This document shows positions 26,839 through 35,531 of a stretch of 64,000 nucleotides of DNA, one piece after another. Position numbers and translations under genes: made by a program. The notes under the pieces are model-generated. The model did not search any database and had not been told where the DNA came from. It worked only from the letters and a program-made list of their open reading frames with translations. Source of the DNA: JBEVOS01 sp044226655 (GTDB lineage: Bacteria; Pseudomonadota; Alphaproteobacteria; Caulobacterales; Aquidulcibacteraceae); contig JBGAGO010000002.1 in assembly GCA_044226655.1 (NCBI GenBank), positions 1-64,000 on the forward strand. Reading direction: 5' to 3'. Position 1 is the stretch's first letter; each line of letters opens with the position of its first letter.

Positions 26839-26866
26839 TTATGCTTGACCAAAGAAACTTGCTCCA

Positions 26867-27703
26867 TCATGGGCCTGCGACAGTGGTGCGGTGGAGGAGC
26901 CGGCGATGGCCTTGGTAGCCGCCGGTGGCCATGTGGTTGAGGCAGCGATTATCCCACATGACGAGCATGTCCGGCTCCCAATGGTGCCGGTACTGAAACT
27001 CGGGCCGGGATTGGTGGCGGAAGAGGGGGTAGAGGAGCGCCTTGGCGTCCTCATCGTCCATGCCCTCAACGCCAATCGTGTAGCCAGGGCTGGCGAAGAG
27101 GGCTTTCCGGCCGGTTTCAGGGTGCGTCTTCACGAGCTCATGGGGCTGCGTGGCATAGGCAGCCTCGGACGGGCGAATGGTCATGGAGCGGCCCTTGTCG
27201 CGCGGGCCGTAAAAGCCGTCTGGACCGTAGGCGGGGCCGGCCGAATGCACCGCTATCAACTCATCGAGGCGCGCCTTCTGGTCATCTTCGAGCGCCTCGT
27301 AAGCGGCGTATTGGTTGGCGAACAGCGTGTCGCCGCCGATGGGCGGGATGATGCGGCCATGCAGAAGCGTGGCGGAAGGCGGGTTGGCGAGGAAGCTCCA
27401 ATCGGAATGCCAATTCTCGGCGAAGATCGGCGCGGTTTCGTCCGGCTCGCGGCTGACGGCGAGAACGTGCTCGCGGCCTGGAATCGGCGCGATGAATGGG
27501 TCCTCGCCGAACGCGCCGATGGTCAGCGTAAAGCGCTCGAGGTCGTCATCATCCATGGCCTGGTCGGGAAATGCCAGCACCTGATGGGCGAGCCAGGCCG
27601 TGCGAATGGCCGCGATGTCCGCCGCCGACAGCGGCTTTGTCAGGTCCACACCGCGCACCGTCGCGCCGCATGCCTGGCCAGATGGAATGACGTCCAGCGC
27701 CAT
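26867..27703 (-). CDS. TauD/TfdA-family Fe(II)/2-oxoglutarate dioxygenase
   Basis: A 278-residue enzyme. Iron ligands are His99 and Asp101 (NWHSDWSF) and His257 in NRCLNHMATGG; the Arg in the closing HRTTV motif would bind 2-oxoglutarate. The length is normal for taurine/2,4-D dioxygenase relatives. The substrate cannot be assigned: no sulfonate transporter genes are nearby. Confidence 0.88.
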   Translation of the reverse strand: MALDVIPSGQACGATVRGVDLTKPLSAADIAAIRTAWLAHQVLAFPDQAMDDDDLERFTLTIGAFGEDPFIAPIPGREHVLAVSREPDETAPIFAENWHSDWSFLANPPSATLLHGRIIPPIGGDTLFANQYAAYEALEDDQKARLDELIAVHSAGPAYGPDGFYGPRDKGRSMTIRPSEAAYATQPHELVKTHPETGRKALFASPGYTIGVEGMDDEDAKALLYPLFRHQSRPEFQYRHHWEPDMLVMWDNRCLNHMATGGYQGHRRLLHRTTVAGP

Positions 27704-27760
27704 CGCCTCCTCCCTGTTTTGGGAGGAGGCTAGGCGTCCGCGTGGAAGCGGGCAATTGGC

Positions 27761-28267
27761 TTAATCGTCGGCTTCGGGGCGCGGCGGAAGCGTATCGCCG
27801 CGGCCCAGCGGATCGGGAAGATCGCCGCCGTCCGCGATGAAGCTCAGCGAGACGGAATTGATGCAGAAGCGCAGGCCGGTTGGGCGCGGGCCGTCCGGGA
27901 AGACATGGCCTTGATGGCTGTCGCATCGGCCGCAGCGGGTCTCGATGCGGCGCATGCCGTAGGAATTGTCCTCGACGCCGCGCACATGTTTGGGGTCGTA
28001 GGGCATCGTGAAGCTCGGCCAGCCGGTGCCGCTTTCGAACTTCGTGGGGCTGTCGAACAGCGGCAGACCGCACAGGCGGCAGCAATAGACGCCGGACTGC
28101 TTCTCGCCGAGGAGGCCGCCGCAGAACGGCGCCTCGGTGCCATGGTGCAGCAAAACCTCGCGCTCTTCGGCGGTCAACGAAGCTTCCAGCCGGGCGCGCT
28201 CGACTTCGCTCGGCGGCGTGAGATCAAATCCGGATTTGGAGCGCAGGGGGGTGGCGGTGTCGGCCAT
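27761..28267 (-). CDS. msrB: Peptide-methionine (R)-S-oxide reductase MsrB
   Basis: A 168-residue repair enzyme that reduces methionine-R-sulfoxide. Zinc ligands are in CRLCG and CGRCD; KFESGTGWPSF and HVFPDGPRPTGLRFCINSVSL carry the active site, with the catalytic Cys in RFCIN. A Gly-Pro-Asp-rich tail of about 20 residues follows. No signal peptide, so cytosolic. An inverted repeat lies 37-65 nt before the start. Confidence 0.95.
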   Translation of the reverse strand: MADTATPLRSKSGFDLTPPSEVERARLEASLTAEEREVLLHHGTEAPFCGGLLGEKQSGVYCCRLCGLPLFDSPTKFESGTGWPSFTMPYDPKHVRGVEDNSYGMRRIETRCGRCDSHQGHVFPDGPRPTGLRFCINSVSLSFIADGGDLPDPLGRGDTLPPRPEADD

Positions 28268-28303
28268 CAGAAACCTCCGTGAAGTGGGAGTGTGTAGCCA
28301 ATA

Positions 28304-28332
28304 CGTGGGAAGCGCGCGACGGGTTTCCCACG
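28304..28332. repeat. Inverted repeat upstream of msrB
   Basis: Perfect 8-bp arms CGTGGGAA (28304-28311) and TTCCCACG (28325-28332) with a 13-nt spacer, in the 87-nt gap between the 86-residue gene and msrB. It could be an operator for msrB; without a T tract it is unlikely to be a terminator. Confidence 0.4.
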
Positions 28333-28354
28333 CCGCGCCATGACGACGGCCACG

Positions 28355-28615
28355 CTAGGTCACCGTTTCACGGGTGCTGAAATCGCGGGCGAGACGGGCG
28401 AGGAGCGCAAGCGCACCGGCCCTGATCTCCTCATCGCTTAAGGTCTTGCGTGCGCGCCGCACCGCGTCGGCGACCCCGCGCGGCGCAAACGGCGAGAATT
28501 CTTCGTGACGCGACGCCAGCTCCTCGATCAGCAATTCCGCGCGCTCGCGGGCTGGCGCCAGGATGGGCGCCAGCATGGCGGCGATCTCGGCCGAAAACGG
28601 ATCGCGCGCGGCCAT
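28355..28615 (-). CDS. Unknown 86-residue helical protein after the TIR-like/ParA gene
   Basis: The ATG at 28615 follows the stop of the ParA-type gene with only one base between (TGACATG), so the two are probably co-translated. The protein is almost entirely helical, with amphipathic stretches such as ERAELLIEELASRHEEF and EIRAGALALLARLARDF. No motif was recognised: not ParB, not a clear helix-turn-helix. It may be a partner of the ATPase. The open frame extends 17 codons further upstream into the ATPase gene. Confidence 0.6.
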   Translation of the reverse strand: MAARDPFSAEIAAMLAPILAPARERAELLIEELASRHEEFSPFAPRGVADAVRRARKTLSDEEIRAGALALLARLARDFSTRETVT

Positions 28616-28616
28616 G

Positions 28617-29873
28617 TCAGGACCCAGCGCGGCTGCGCCGCAGCACGGCGGCGGCGGCTTCCACAAGGGCCGTTTTGGCTTCCCGGCTGGCCACCCGCAT
28701 CATCGCGGTCACATTGATGGGGTTGGGCGCAAAGCGATCCGATGGCGGCGCCTTCAGCGCGCCGGAATAGGGGATCGCGACATGAAGCAGCGATGCGCCG
28801 AACAAGGGGGCCTGGGCGATCTCGTCCCGCGTCATCGCGTCGGCGTCGTCGCTGGCGCGCGAGCGCACACGGTCGTTCACGCCGTTCAGCAGCACCGAAA
28901 CATCCTCGCTGCGCAAGGGCAGGCCGCGGATCTCTGTTACGACGTGCTCAAGCATGTTGAGGCCGGTGAGCGAGTATTTTTCCGGCCGCACGGGCGCCAC
29001 GATGTGATCAGCCGCGGCGACGGCGAGGCGCGTGAGAAACGTCGCGCACGGATTTGCGTCGATCACGATGGCGTCGAACTTGGTCCGCAAATGCCCAATG
29101 AGCGCCTGAAAGCGGACCAGGGCGCTCAGACGCTGGCGTTCGCTGCGGGCGTCGAGCGTGAATTCGAAAAGCCTCTCATCCCCCGCGATAAGAGAAAAGG
29201 GCGCGCGCTCCTTGCCGCGGCTGCGATTGAGCGGCGCGCCCAAGGCGTCGAGCTTGCGGGCGTCCCAGGCGTCAGAGACCAGAACGCTGTAGATGGTGCG
29301 CTGTTCGTCACGCAGACGATTCCGCTCGGCCGGCGACAGGAAGTACTGGGTGAGGTTGTGTTGCGGGTCGAGATCGACGAACGCTACGGCGCGCCGATCG
29401 GCCAAATGGGCCGCCGCGAAGAGATTGGCCGCGAGGACGGTTTTGCCGACGCCGCCCTTGATGTTGAGCATGGCGATGGTGCGCCCCGATCCAGAGGTGT
29501 GGTTGAGCGCATCGAAAAGGCTCTGGGCGACAGCGTCCACGGACTCGGCGGCGTAGCGAAGGCTGGGCGCGACGCCGCGGAGCGGCGCGAACCACGCCTC
29601 AGGCGGCGCATCCGGGGGCTCGAGCACGAAGAGCGGGCGCCCGTTGTTGAGCGCGATCGCAATGTCTCGCCGGGCCGCGTCACTGTCTGCGGCGGCGTGC
29701 GTCGCGAGCAGCGCCACGGCGGCGCAAGACGCGATCTTTTGGGCGCGATCGCTCGCGCTCAGCCCCGCCCGATCCGTTTCGACCGCGATCCCGCGCTGGG
29801 CGAGCGCATCGCCCAGCGCCGCCGCCGCGGGCGAATCCGACGCTCCGCACGCGAGATAGATCGCGCTGCCCAT
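28617..29873 (-). CDS. ParA/MinD-type ATPase with N-terminal TIR-like domain
   Basis: A 418-residue protein. Residues about 3-108 read like a TIR domain: strand IYLACG, helix AAAALGDALAQRGIAV, then KIASCAAVALLATHAA and DIAIALNNGRPLFVLEP. The position where TIR NADases carry a catalytic Glu seems to be Asp70. From about 130 on it is a ParA-family ATPase: deviant Walker A KGGVGKT (139-145), AFVDLDPQHNLTQ, and IVIDANPC. No parB or parS-like site was seen, and the gene is not next to the origin genes usually found with chromosomal parAB. A 86-residue gene follows. Role unknown. Confidence 0.75.
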   Translation of the reverse strand: MGSAIYLACGASDSPAAAALGDALAQRGIAVETDRAGLSASDRAQKIASCAAVALLATHAAADSDAARRDIAIALNNGRPLFVLEPPDAPPEAWFAPLRGVAPSLRYAAESVDAVAQSLFDALNHTSGSGRTIAMLNIKGGVGKTVLAANLFAAAHLADRRAVAFVDLDPQHNLTQYFLSPAERNRLRDEQRTIYSVLVSDAWDARKLDALGAPLNRSRGKERAPFSLIAGDERLFEFTLDARSERQRLSALVRFQALIGHLRTKFDAIVIDANPCATFLTRLAVAAADHIVAPVRPEKYSLTGLNMLEHVVTEIRGLPLRSEDVSVLLNGVNDRVRSRASDDADAMTRDEIAQAPLFGASLLHVAIPYSGALKAPPSDRFAPNPINVTAMMRVASREAKTALVEAAAAVLRRSRAGS

Positions 29874-29959
29874 GTTCCCAGCCCCTTGTGGGCAAGGTTA
29901 GTCGGGGCCATTAGGGCTTGGCAATCCGCGCAAGCCCGCGCGGCCATCCCGACAGCACC

Positions 29960-31336
29960 ATGAGACATTGGACACCTTCTTCTTGGACTGAACGCCCCGC
30001 CAAGCACATGCCCGCCTATCCGGACGCGGCGGCGCTGGACGCCGTGCTGGCGGAGTTGAAGACCTTTCCTCCCCTGGTTTCGGCCGGGGAGGCGCGCGAG
30101 CTCAAGGCGCGCCTGGCCGGCGCGGTGACAGGCGAGGCGTTCCTGCTGCAAGGCGGCGATTGCGCGGAGAGCTTCGGCGAGTTCAACACGGCCGACGTTA
30201 TGCGCACGTTCCAGACCATCATGCAGATGGCGATCGTGCTGACCTATGCGGGTGAAAAGCCGGTGGTGAAAGTCGGGCGGATCGCCGGCCAATTCGCCAA
30301 GCCGCGCTCCGAGCCGACCGAGACCATCGATGGCGTGACGCTGCCGTCCTATCTGGGCGACAACATCAACGATCTCGACTTCACGCCGCAATCGCGCACG
30401 CCCGACCCGCAGCGGCTGATCAAGGCCTATTCGCAATCGGCCTCGACGCTCAATTTCATCCGCGCGCTCGCCAATGGCGGCCATGCGGATTTGCATCGCG
30501 TGCGGCAATGGATGTCAGCCTTCGTCGAGCAGAGCCCGCAAGGCAAACGCTATGCGGACGTGGCCGAAGGCATCCGCAAGACGCTGGCCTTCATCGAGGC
30601 CTGCGGCATGACGCCGGAGACGACGCCGCAGGTGAAGCACGTCGATGTCTATACCTCGCATGAGGCGCTGCTGCTGCCGTTCGAGCAATCGATGACGCGC
30701 GAGGATTCCACGCATCCCGGTGATTACGTGGACACGAGCGCGCATTTCCTCTGGATCGGCGACCGCACCCGGCAAGCGGACGGTGCGCACGTGGAATTTC
30801 TGCGCGGCGTGATCAATCCGATCGGCTTGAAGTGCGGGCCCTCGCTCGATCCGGACGATCTGCTGCGCCTGATCGACATCCTCAATCCGGAGAATGAGCC
30901 CGGCCGGCTCACGCTGATCGCGCGCTTCGGCAAGGATAAGGTGGAGGCGGGCTTGCCTAAACTGGTCGCGCCCGTCGTGCGCGCCGGCAAGAAGGTCGTG
31001 TGGTCATGCGACCCCATGCACGGCAACACGCTCAAAGCGCCCTCTGGCCGCAAGACGCGGCCGTTCGATGACATCCTTTCCGAGCTGCACGCGTTCATGA
31101 ACATTCTGCCTGCGCTGGGCGCCACGCCGGGCGGCGTGCACGTCGAGATGACGGGCAAGAATGTCACCGAATGCCTGGGCGGCGCCGAGAAAGTCACCGA
31201 CGCCATGCTGACCAGCGAGTACTACCACACGCGCTGCGATCCGCGGCTCAATGGCAAGCAAGCGCTCGAACTGGCGTTCGAAATCGCCGACGCGCTGCGC
31301 AGCCCGTCGGCGGCGCGGACGGCCGCGGCCGAGTAG
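29960..31336 (+). CDS. aroG: Class II 3-deoxy-D-arabino-heptulosonate 7-phosphate synthase
   Basis: A 458-residue plant-type DAHP synthase, first step of the shikimate pathway. WTPSSWTERPAKHMPAYPD near the start, FLLQGGDCAESF, PSEP-equivalent KPRSEPTET, GEVNPIGLK-like GVINPIGLKCGPS and WSCDPMHGNT are all class II hallmarks, including the metal-binding Cys and His. Starts at ATG 29960; a second ATG at 30008 is inside the conserved region, so it is not the start. Divergent from the ParA-type gene. Confidence 0.95.
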   Translation: MRHWTPSSWTERPAKHMPAYPDAAALDAVLAELKTFPPLVSAGEARELKARLAGAVTGEAFLLQGGDCAESFGEFNTADVMRTFQTIMQMAIVLTYAGEKPVVKVGRIAGQFAKPRSEPTETIDGVTLPSYLGDNINDLDFTPQSRTPDPQRLIKAYSQSASTLNFIRALANGGHADLHRVRQWMSAFVEQSPQGKRYADVAEGIRKTLAFIEACGMTPETTPQVKHVDVYTSHEALLLPFEQSMTREDSTHPGDYVDTSAHFLWIGDRTRQADGAHVEFLRGVINPIGLKCGPSLDPDDLLRLIDILNPENEPGRLTLIARFGKDKVEAGLPKLVAPVVRAGKKVVWSCDPMHGNTLKAPSGRKTRPFDDILSELHAFMNILPALGATPGGVHVEMTGKNVTECLGGAEKVTDAMLTSEYYHTRCDPRLNGKQALELAFEIADALRSPSAARTAAAE

Positions 31337-31338
31337 GG

Positions 31339-31890
31339 GTGCGCGCGCTTATCCTGATCGCTTTGCTTGCGCTCAGCGCCTGCGCCTTCAGTTCGGACCG
31401 CCCGTTCTTCGTGAAGGCCGACGCCGCATTCCCGCTCGCCATCGGCGCGCGTTTGGAATGGCATGACCGGCCCGACGGCGAGAGCTTCGTCATGCAGGTT
31501 GCGCGTGATGAGGGCGGCTACGTGTTTCGCGATGAGGCGAAGCCGGATGAGCCGTTGCGGAACGTGCTTTTCATTCCGATCACGGACACGCCAGAGGAGG
31601 ATTATATCGTCCAGGTGCGGCTGCGCGCGGATGACGAGGCCACGGCCTATGGCTTCCTGTGGCGGACGGCCGAAGGCTACCGCGCCATCACCAGCCCCTC
31701 CGCGTTCGAAAGCGACGATGCGCACACCGCCATGTTGACGAGGCTGTGCGCCGCGCGGGGCTACGGCGCGTGCCATGTGCGCAGCGCCAGGGATTTGCGC
31801 GCGATCTATCGGCGCATCGTGCGGCCGCTTTTCGTGACCGGCGCGGCCGTCCCGGATTCCTATGTCGATCTGGTTCCCGCGTCGCCCTGA
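31339..31890 (+). CDS. Putative lipoprotein of unknown function
   Basis: A 183-residue protein from a GTG start 2 nt after the DAHP synthase stop. The N-terminus RALILIALLALSAC is a lipoprotein signal with lipobox LSAC, the lipidated Cys being residue 15. The rest is soluble, with two further Cys in RLCAARGYGACHV that could form a disulfide. No family was recognised. Confidence 0.75.
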   Translation: MRALILIALLALSACAFSSDRPFFVKADAAFPLAIGARLEWHDRPDGESFVMQVARDEGGYVFRDEAKPDEPLRNVLFIPITDTPEEDYIVQVRLRADDEATAYGFLWRTAEGYRAITSPSAFESDDAHTAMLTRLCAARGYGACHVRSARDLRAIYRRIVRPLFVTGAAVPDSYVDLVPASP

Positions 31891-31954
31891 GCCCGCCCTT
31901 GCGCTGGTGCGCACTGGCCGCCTATGTCCAAACGAACCATAAGAAGGACCCGCG

Positions 31955-32887
31955 ATGCGCATCGCCGTGCAAATGGATCCGATCGAGACCATGCTGGTCG
32001 AGCGCGACACCTCGCTCGCCTTGATGCTCGTTGCACAGGAGCGTGGGCACGAGGTCTCGTGGTTTCATCCGAACGATCTGTTCTTTGACCGCGGAAAGGT
32101 GTTCGCGCGCGCCAAGCGCGTTTCGGTGTCGCTGACCGAGGGCGCGCACTTCAAGCAGCTCGGCGAAAGCGTCGAGGAAGCGTCTGCGTTCGATGTGATC
32201 CTGATCCGCCAGGACCCGCCGTTCGACATGGGCTATGTGTCGAACACCTATCTGCTCGAGCGCGCGCAGACCCTGGTGCTCAACCGCCCGCGCGGCGTGC
32301 GCAACATTCCGGAAAAGATATCGACGCTTTCGTTTCCCGATCTCATTCCGCCAACCTTTGTCGGGCGCGATCTGGGCGGTCTCCTCGCCTTCGCCCAAGC
32401 CTATGGCGAGGTCGTGCTGAAGCCGGCCTTTATGGCGGGCGGGGAAGGCGTCGTGCGGCTCAAGGCGAGCGATCACGATTTCGAATGGCGGGCGCGCAAA
32501 TTTCTTGAAGAGATCGGCAAAGAGCCGCTGGTCGCGCAACAATATCTGCCGCGCGTGATGGATGGCGATAAGCGCGTCTTCGTACTAGGCGGCGAGGTCA
32601 TCGGCGCGGTGCGCCGCATGCCGCAGGGCGGGGATTTTCGCGCCAATCTTCATGCCGGCGGCATCGCCATCGCCACCGAGGTCGATGCGCGCGACCGCGA
32701 GATCGCCGCGCGGGTCGCGCCGCTGCTGGCGGAAGAGGGCATTCTTTTCGCCGGCCTAGATGTGATCGACGGACGACTGACGGAGATCAACGTCACCTCA
32801 CCCACGCTCGTGCGTGAACTCAAGCGCTTCGGCGGCGCGGATATCCCTGCCGCGTTCTGGGATCGCGTCGAGCGGATGAAAGCCTAA
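31955..32887 (+). CDS. gshB: Glutathione synthetase
   Basis: A 310-residue ATP-grasp ligase joining gamma-glutamylcysteine and glycine. MDPIETMLVERDTSLALMLV at the start (one residue shy of the N-terminus), DPPFDMGYVSNTYLLER, LKPAFMAGGEGVVRL and the nucleotide/metal site EINVTSPTLVREL are typical. It overlaps folE tail to tail by 4 nt (CTAA). Confidence 0.97.
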   Translation: MRIAVQMDPIETMLVERDTSLALMLVAQERGHEVSWFHPNDLFFDRGKVFARAKRVSVSLTEGAHFKQLGESVEEASAFDVILIRQDPPFDMGYVSNTYLLERAQTLVLNRPRGVRNIPEKISTLSFPDLIPPTFVGRDLGGLLAFAQAYGEVVLKPAFMAGGEGVVRLKASDHDFEWRARKFLEEIGKEPLVAQQYLPRVMDGDKRVFVLGGEVIGAVRRMPQGGDFRANLHAGGIAIATEVDARDREIAARVAPLLAEEGILFAGLDVIDGRLTEINVTSPTLVRELKRFGGADIPAAFWDRVERMKA

Positions 32888-33459
32888 TGGCCGTTGCGCA
32901 CCAAGCGCAGGAATTCTTCGCGGGTGCGCGGGTCATCGCGCATCACGCCGAGCAGCCGTGACGTGATCATTTTCGAATCGTGAGTTTTGACGCCGCGCAT
33001 CGACATGCAGGAGTGTTCGGCCTCAATGACAACGCCCACGCCCTGCGGTTCGAGAATATCCTGAATGGCGGTGGCGATCTCGGCGCTGAGCTTTTCCTGA
33101 ATTTGCAGCCGTCGCGAGAATCCGTTGACGACGCGCGCGAGTTTCGAAATGCCCACGACCTTGTTGCTCGGCAGATAGCCAACATGCGCCTTGCCGACGA
33201 AGGGCAGCATATGGTGCTCGCAAAAGCTCACCACGGGAATATCGCGCAGCACCACCAATTCGTCGTAGCCGCCGACCTCTTCAAACGTCCGGGAGAGATA
33301 GTCGCGCGGATCGTCCTCATAGCCGGCGAACAGTTCGCGGTAGGAGCGGGCGACGCGCGCCGGCGTTTCCGATAAGCCCTCGCGGTCCGGGTCGTCCCCG
33401 GCCCATTCGATCAGGACGCGGACGGCGGCTTCCGCCTCGGCTTGGGTGCGTTTGGTCAT
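32884..33459 (-). CDS. folE: GTP cyclohydrolase I
   Basis: A 191-residue enzyme opening the pterin/folate pathway. Zinc ligands are in FCEHHMLPFVGKAHVGYLP and in the EAEHSCMSMRGVK loop; SKLARVVNGFSRRLQIQEKL is the oligomer core. Length and motifs are those of the type IA enzyme. Convergent with gshB. Confidence 0.97.
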   Translation of the reverse strand: MTKRTQAEAEAAVRVLIEWAGDDPDREGLSETPARVARSYRELFAGYEDDPRDYLSRTFEEVGGYDELVVLRDIPVVSFCEHHMLPFVGKAHVGYLPSNKVVGISKLARVVNGFSRRLQIQEKLSAEIATAIQDILEPQGVGVVIEAEHSCMSMRGVKTHDSKMITSRLLGVMRDDPRTREEFLRLVRNGH

Positions 33460-33498
33460 GGGGTCCTAACGTAGGAAGCCGAGCGCCGGCGCCAACCT

Positions 33499-34044
33499 CT
33501 AGACGGTTTCGGCGAATTGTTTCGCCGAGTGCATCAGCGCGCGCGGGGCCTTGTTCTCCGATTGCGGGAGATCGTCGGTTGCGAGCGCCTGCAGCGCGAA
33601 GGCGCGGTCCTCCGCGGTGAAGGCCCCTGTCGTGACGCAGAACTCAACCAGATTGTCGTTGGGGTCTTTAGTGTAGATCGAGCGGCACCAGCCGTGATCG
33701 ATCTCGAGCACATCGCGGCCGCTTTTCAACCATTGCGTCTTGCGGCGCTCAAGGTCCGCGGCGTCCTTCACGTCGAAGGCGATATGATTGATGAAATCGG
33801 GAACGCCGGCGGCGCGCGAGATATTGGTCTCGACCGTTTCGCCGCCAGGGGTGCCGTGCATCTCCCAGAACGCGATGAATTTCGAATCGTCGCCGTCCAT
33901 GCGGTAGAAGAAGTGCTTCGCCCAGCCGCCGCCGGGCGTTTCCGCCACCTCGACTTTCACGAGCTCAAAGTTCAGCACGCCCTCATAGAAGGCGTGAATG
34001 GCCTTCATGTCGCGCGTCGCCAGCGCCAGATGATGATAGCCCAT
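33499..34044 (-). CDS. VOC-family (glyoxalase-like) protein
   Basis: A 181-residue protein. Two beta-alpha-beta units are visible: YHHLALATRDMKAIHAFYEG and INHIAFDVKDAADLERRK, with a metal-type His in each first strand and DPNDNLVEFCVTTGAF near the end. These features fit the extradiol dioxygenase/glyoxalase superfamily. The ATG at 34044 gives the usual start of the fold. It probably forms an operon with the gene at 34049, 4 nt upstream. Confidence 0.85.
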   Translation of the reverse strand: MGYHHLALATRDMKAIHAFYEGVLNFELVKVEVAETPGGGWAKHFFYRMDGDDSKFIAFWEMHGTPGGETVETNISRAAGVPDFINHIAFDVKDAADLERRKTQWLKSGRDVLEIDHGWCRSIYTKDPNDNLVEFCVTTGAFTAEDRAFALQALATDDLPQSENKAPRALMHSAKQFAETV

Positions 34045-34048
34045 CGGA

Positions 34049-34690
34049 TCAGTCCTTCTTCCTATCGGCGAACGCCATGGGGTCCACGAAGCTCTCATGC
34101 GGGCCGGGGACCTCCGCCATGCGCTCGGGCACGTTGTCGAATTCGAGCTTGAGCGCTTTCGTCATGACGGCGTGCATGTCGTAGAGCGCCGTGATGTAGG
34201 TGAATTCCAAGATCTCCAGATCGCTGAGATGCGCCTTCAGCACATCGAAAACCCCATCGGGCGTGCGGCCGCCCTCCAGCACGAGGCAATCGGCGTAGGC
34301 GAGCAAAGCGCGTTCGAGAGGGCTGAACAGATCGCTGGTCTGCCAATGGGCGATGGCGGCGATCTTGTCTTCAGCGACGCCGAGCTGGCGCAGCGATTTG
34401 CAATGCTGTGAGAACACGAATTGCGAACTGCGCGCATAGCCGGCCCGGGTCTGGCCAAGCTCGCGCAGGATCGGGTCGAGCTTGCGCTGCTTCGAGCGAT
34501 AGAACTGGAAGCCGTCCATGCAATGCTTGAGGCAGTCGGGCGAGAGGGCGAAGGTCGTCCACCAATCGCCTGGCGTGCCCGTCGCCGTGCCCGGCTCGGC
34601 CACGGGGTCGCGCGCGCCGAACAGCAGGCGATAGACGCCCTTCGTGTACTCATCCGCTTGCGCCAGCGGCACAGGCCTTAAGCGCGGCAT
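34049..34690 (-). CDS. Carboxymuconolactone decarboxylase/AhpD-like protein
   Basis: A 213-residue all-helical protein. The segment RELGQTRAGYARSSQFVFSQ followed by HCKSLRQLGV is the AhpD-like core, with one Cys and His but no CxxC pair, so it is closer to the decarboxylase-type relatives than to the AhpD peroxidase. KIAAIAHWQTSDLFSPLERALL is the second conserved half. It pairs with the VOC protein downstream; the substrate is unknown. Confidence 0.75.
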   Translation of the reverse strand: MPRLRPVPLAQADEYTKGVYRLLFGARDPVAEPGTATGTPGDWWTTFALSPDCLKHCMDGFQFYRSKQRKLDPILRELGQTRAGYARSSQFVFSQHCKSLRQLGVAEDKIAAIAHWQTSDLFSPLERALLAYADCLVLEGGRTPDGVFDVLKAHLSDLEILEFTYITALYDMHAVMTKALKLEFDNVPERMAEVPGPHESFVDPMAFADRKKD

Positions 34691-34761
34691 AGCGCGGCCT
34701 CCCTATCGTTTTGCGGCGAGCTTAACCGTTGGCGCGGCGGAAACAAAAGCGGCAGGCCGAG

Positions 34762-34848
34762 TGGTGCCCCAGGTCCGACTCGAACGGACACGACCTTGCG
34801 ATCGGCAGATTTTGAATCTGCTGCGTCTACCGATTCCGCCACTGGGGC
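34762..34848 (-). tRNA. tRNA-Leu (anticodon CAA)
   Basis: An 87-nt class II tRNA on the reverse strand. Acceptor stem GCCCCAG/CTGGGGC, discriminator A and an encoded CCA end. Anticodon stem GCAGA/TCTGC with loop TTCAAAA gives anticodon CAA, reading UUG. A variable arm (GATCGCAAGGTC-like) and T arm GTCCG-TTCGAGT-CGGAC are intact. Confidence 0.95.
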
Positions 34849-34946
34849 ATTGGGCGAAGCGGTTAGGCGCCGGGGCGGCCGGTGTCAAATCGCCCGGCTG
34901 ATGCGCCGCGCTGACGCGCCGGCCCGGCGCGTGCTAGGCGTAAGCG

Positions 34947-35531
34947 ATGCTGGACAGCCTGAAGGCTAGAACTCTCGATTTGGCGCGCGGGCCGCACGCG
35001 GAGCGCGCGCTATGGGCCGTTTCGTTCGCGGAAAGTTCGTTCTTCCCCTTGCCACCGGACCTGCTGCTCATCCCGATGGCGGCGGCCGATCCGTCCAAAT
35101 GGCTGCGCTATGCGCTGGGCTGCACGATCGCCTCGGTGATCGGCGGTTGCCTTGGCTACGCGATCGGCCTCTTCCTGATGGACACAATCGGGGAGGCGAT
35201 CCTCAACATCTTCGGCTATGCCGGGGAAAAGCGCGCCGAGCTTGAGGCGTTCTACGCCCAATACGGGGTCTGGTTCATCTTCCTGAAGGGCCTGACGCCG
35301 ATCCCCTACAAGCTGGTGACCATCGTCTCCGGCGCGCTGCACTTTTCGCTGCCGGTGTTCGTCGCCGCCTCGATCGTCACGCGCGGGCTGCGCTTCACCG
35401 TCTTCGCCTGGATCGCGCAGCGCTTCGGCCCGCAGGTCATCCCCGTGATCGAAAAGCGCATGGGGCTGGTGCTGCTCGGCGTGATCGCCTTGGTGGTGGT
35501 GGCGATCGTGGTCATCCGGCTCACGCATTGA
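34947..35531 (+). CDS. YqaA-family membrane protein (SNARE-associated/DedA-related)
   Basis: A 194-residue inner-membrane protein. It has the family start with ERALWAVSFAESSFFPLPPD, the glycine-rich IGGCLGYAIGLF segment and FLKGLTPIPYKLVTIVSGA, the re-entrant motif of the VTT/DedA superfamily. About four to five membrane segments. The role is likely lipid-related by analogy but untested. It overlaps dsbB by 4 nt. Confidence 0.88.
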   Translation: MLDSLKARTLDLARGPHAERALWAVSFAESSFFPLPPDLLLIPMAAADPSKWLRYALGCTIASVIGGCLGYAIGLFLMDTIGEAILNIFGYAGEKRAELEAFYAQYGVWFIFLKGLTPIPYKLVTIVSGALHFSLPVFVAASIVTRGLRFTVFAWIAQRFGPQVIPVIEKRMGLVLLGVIALVVVAIVVIRLTH

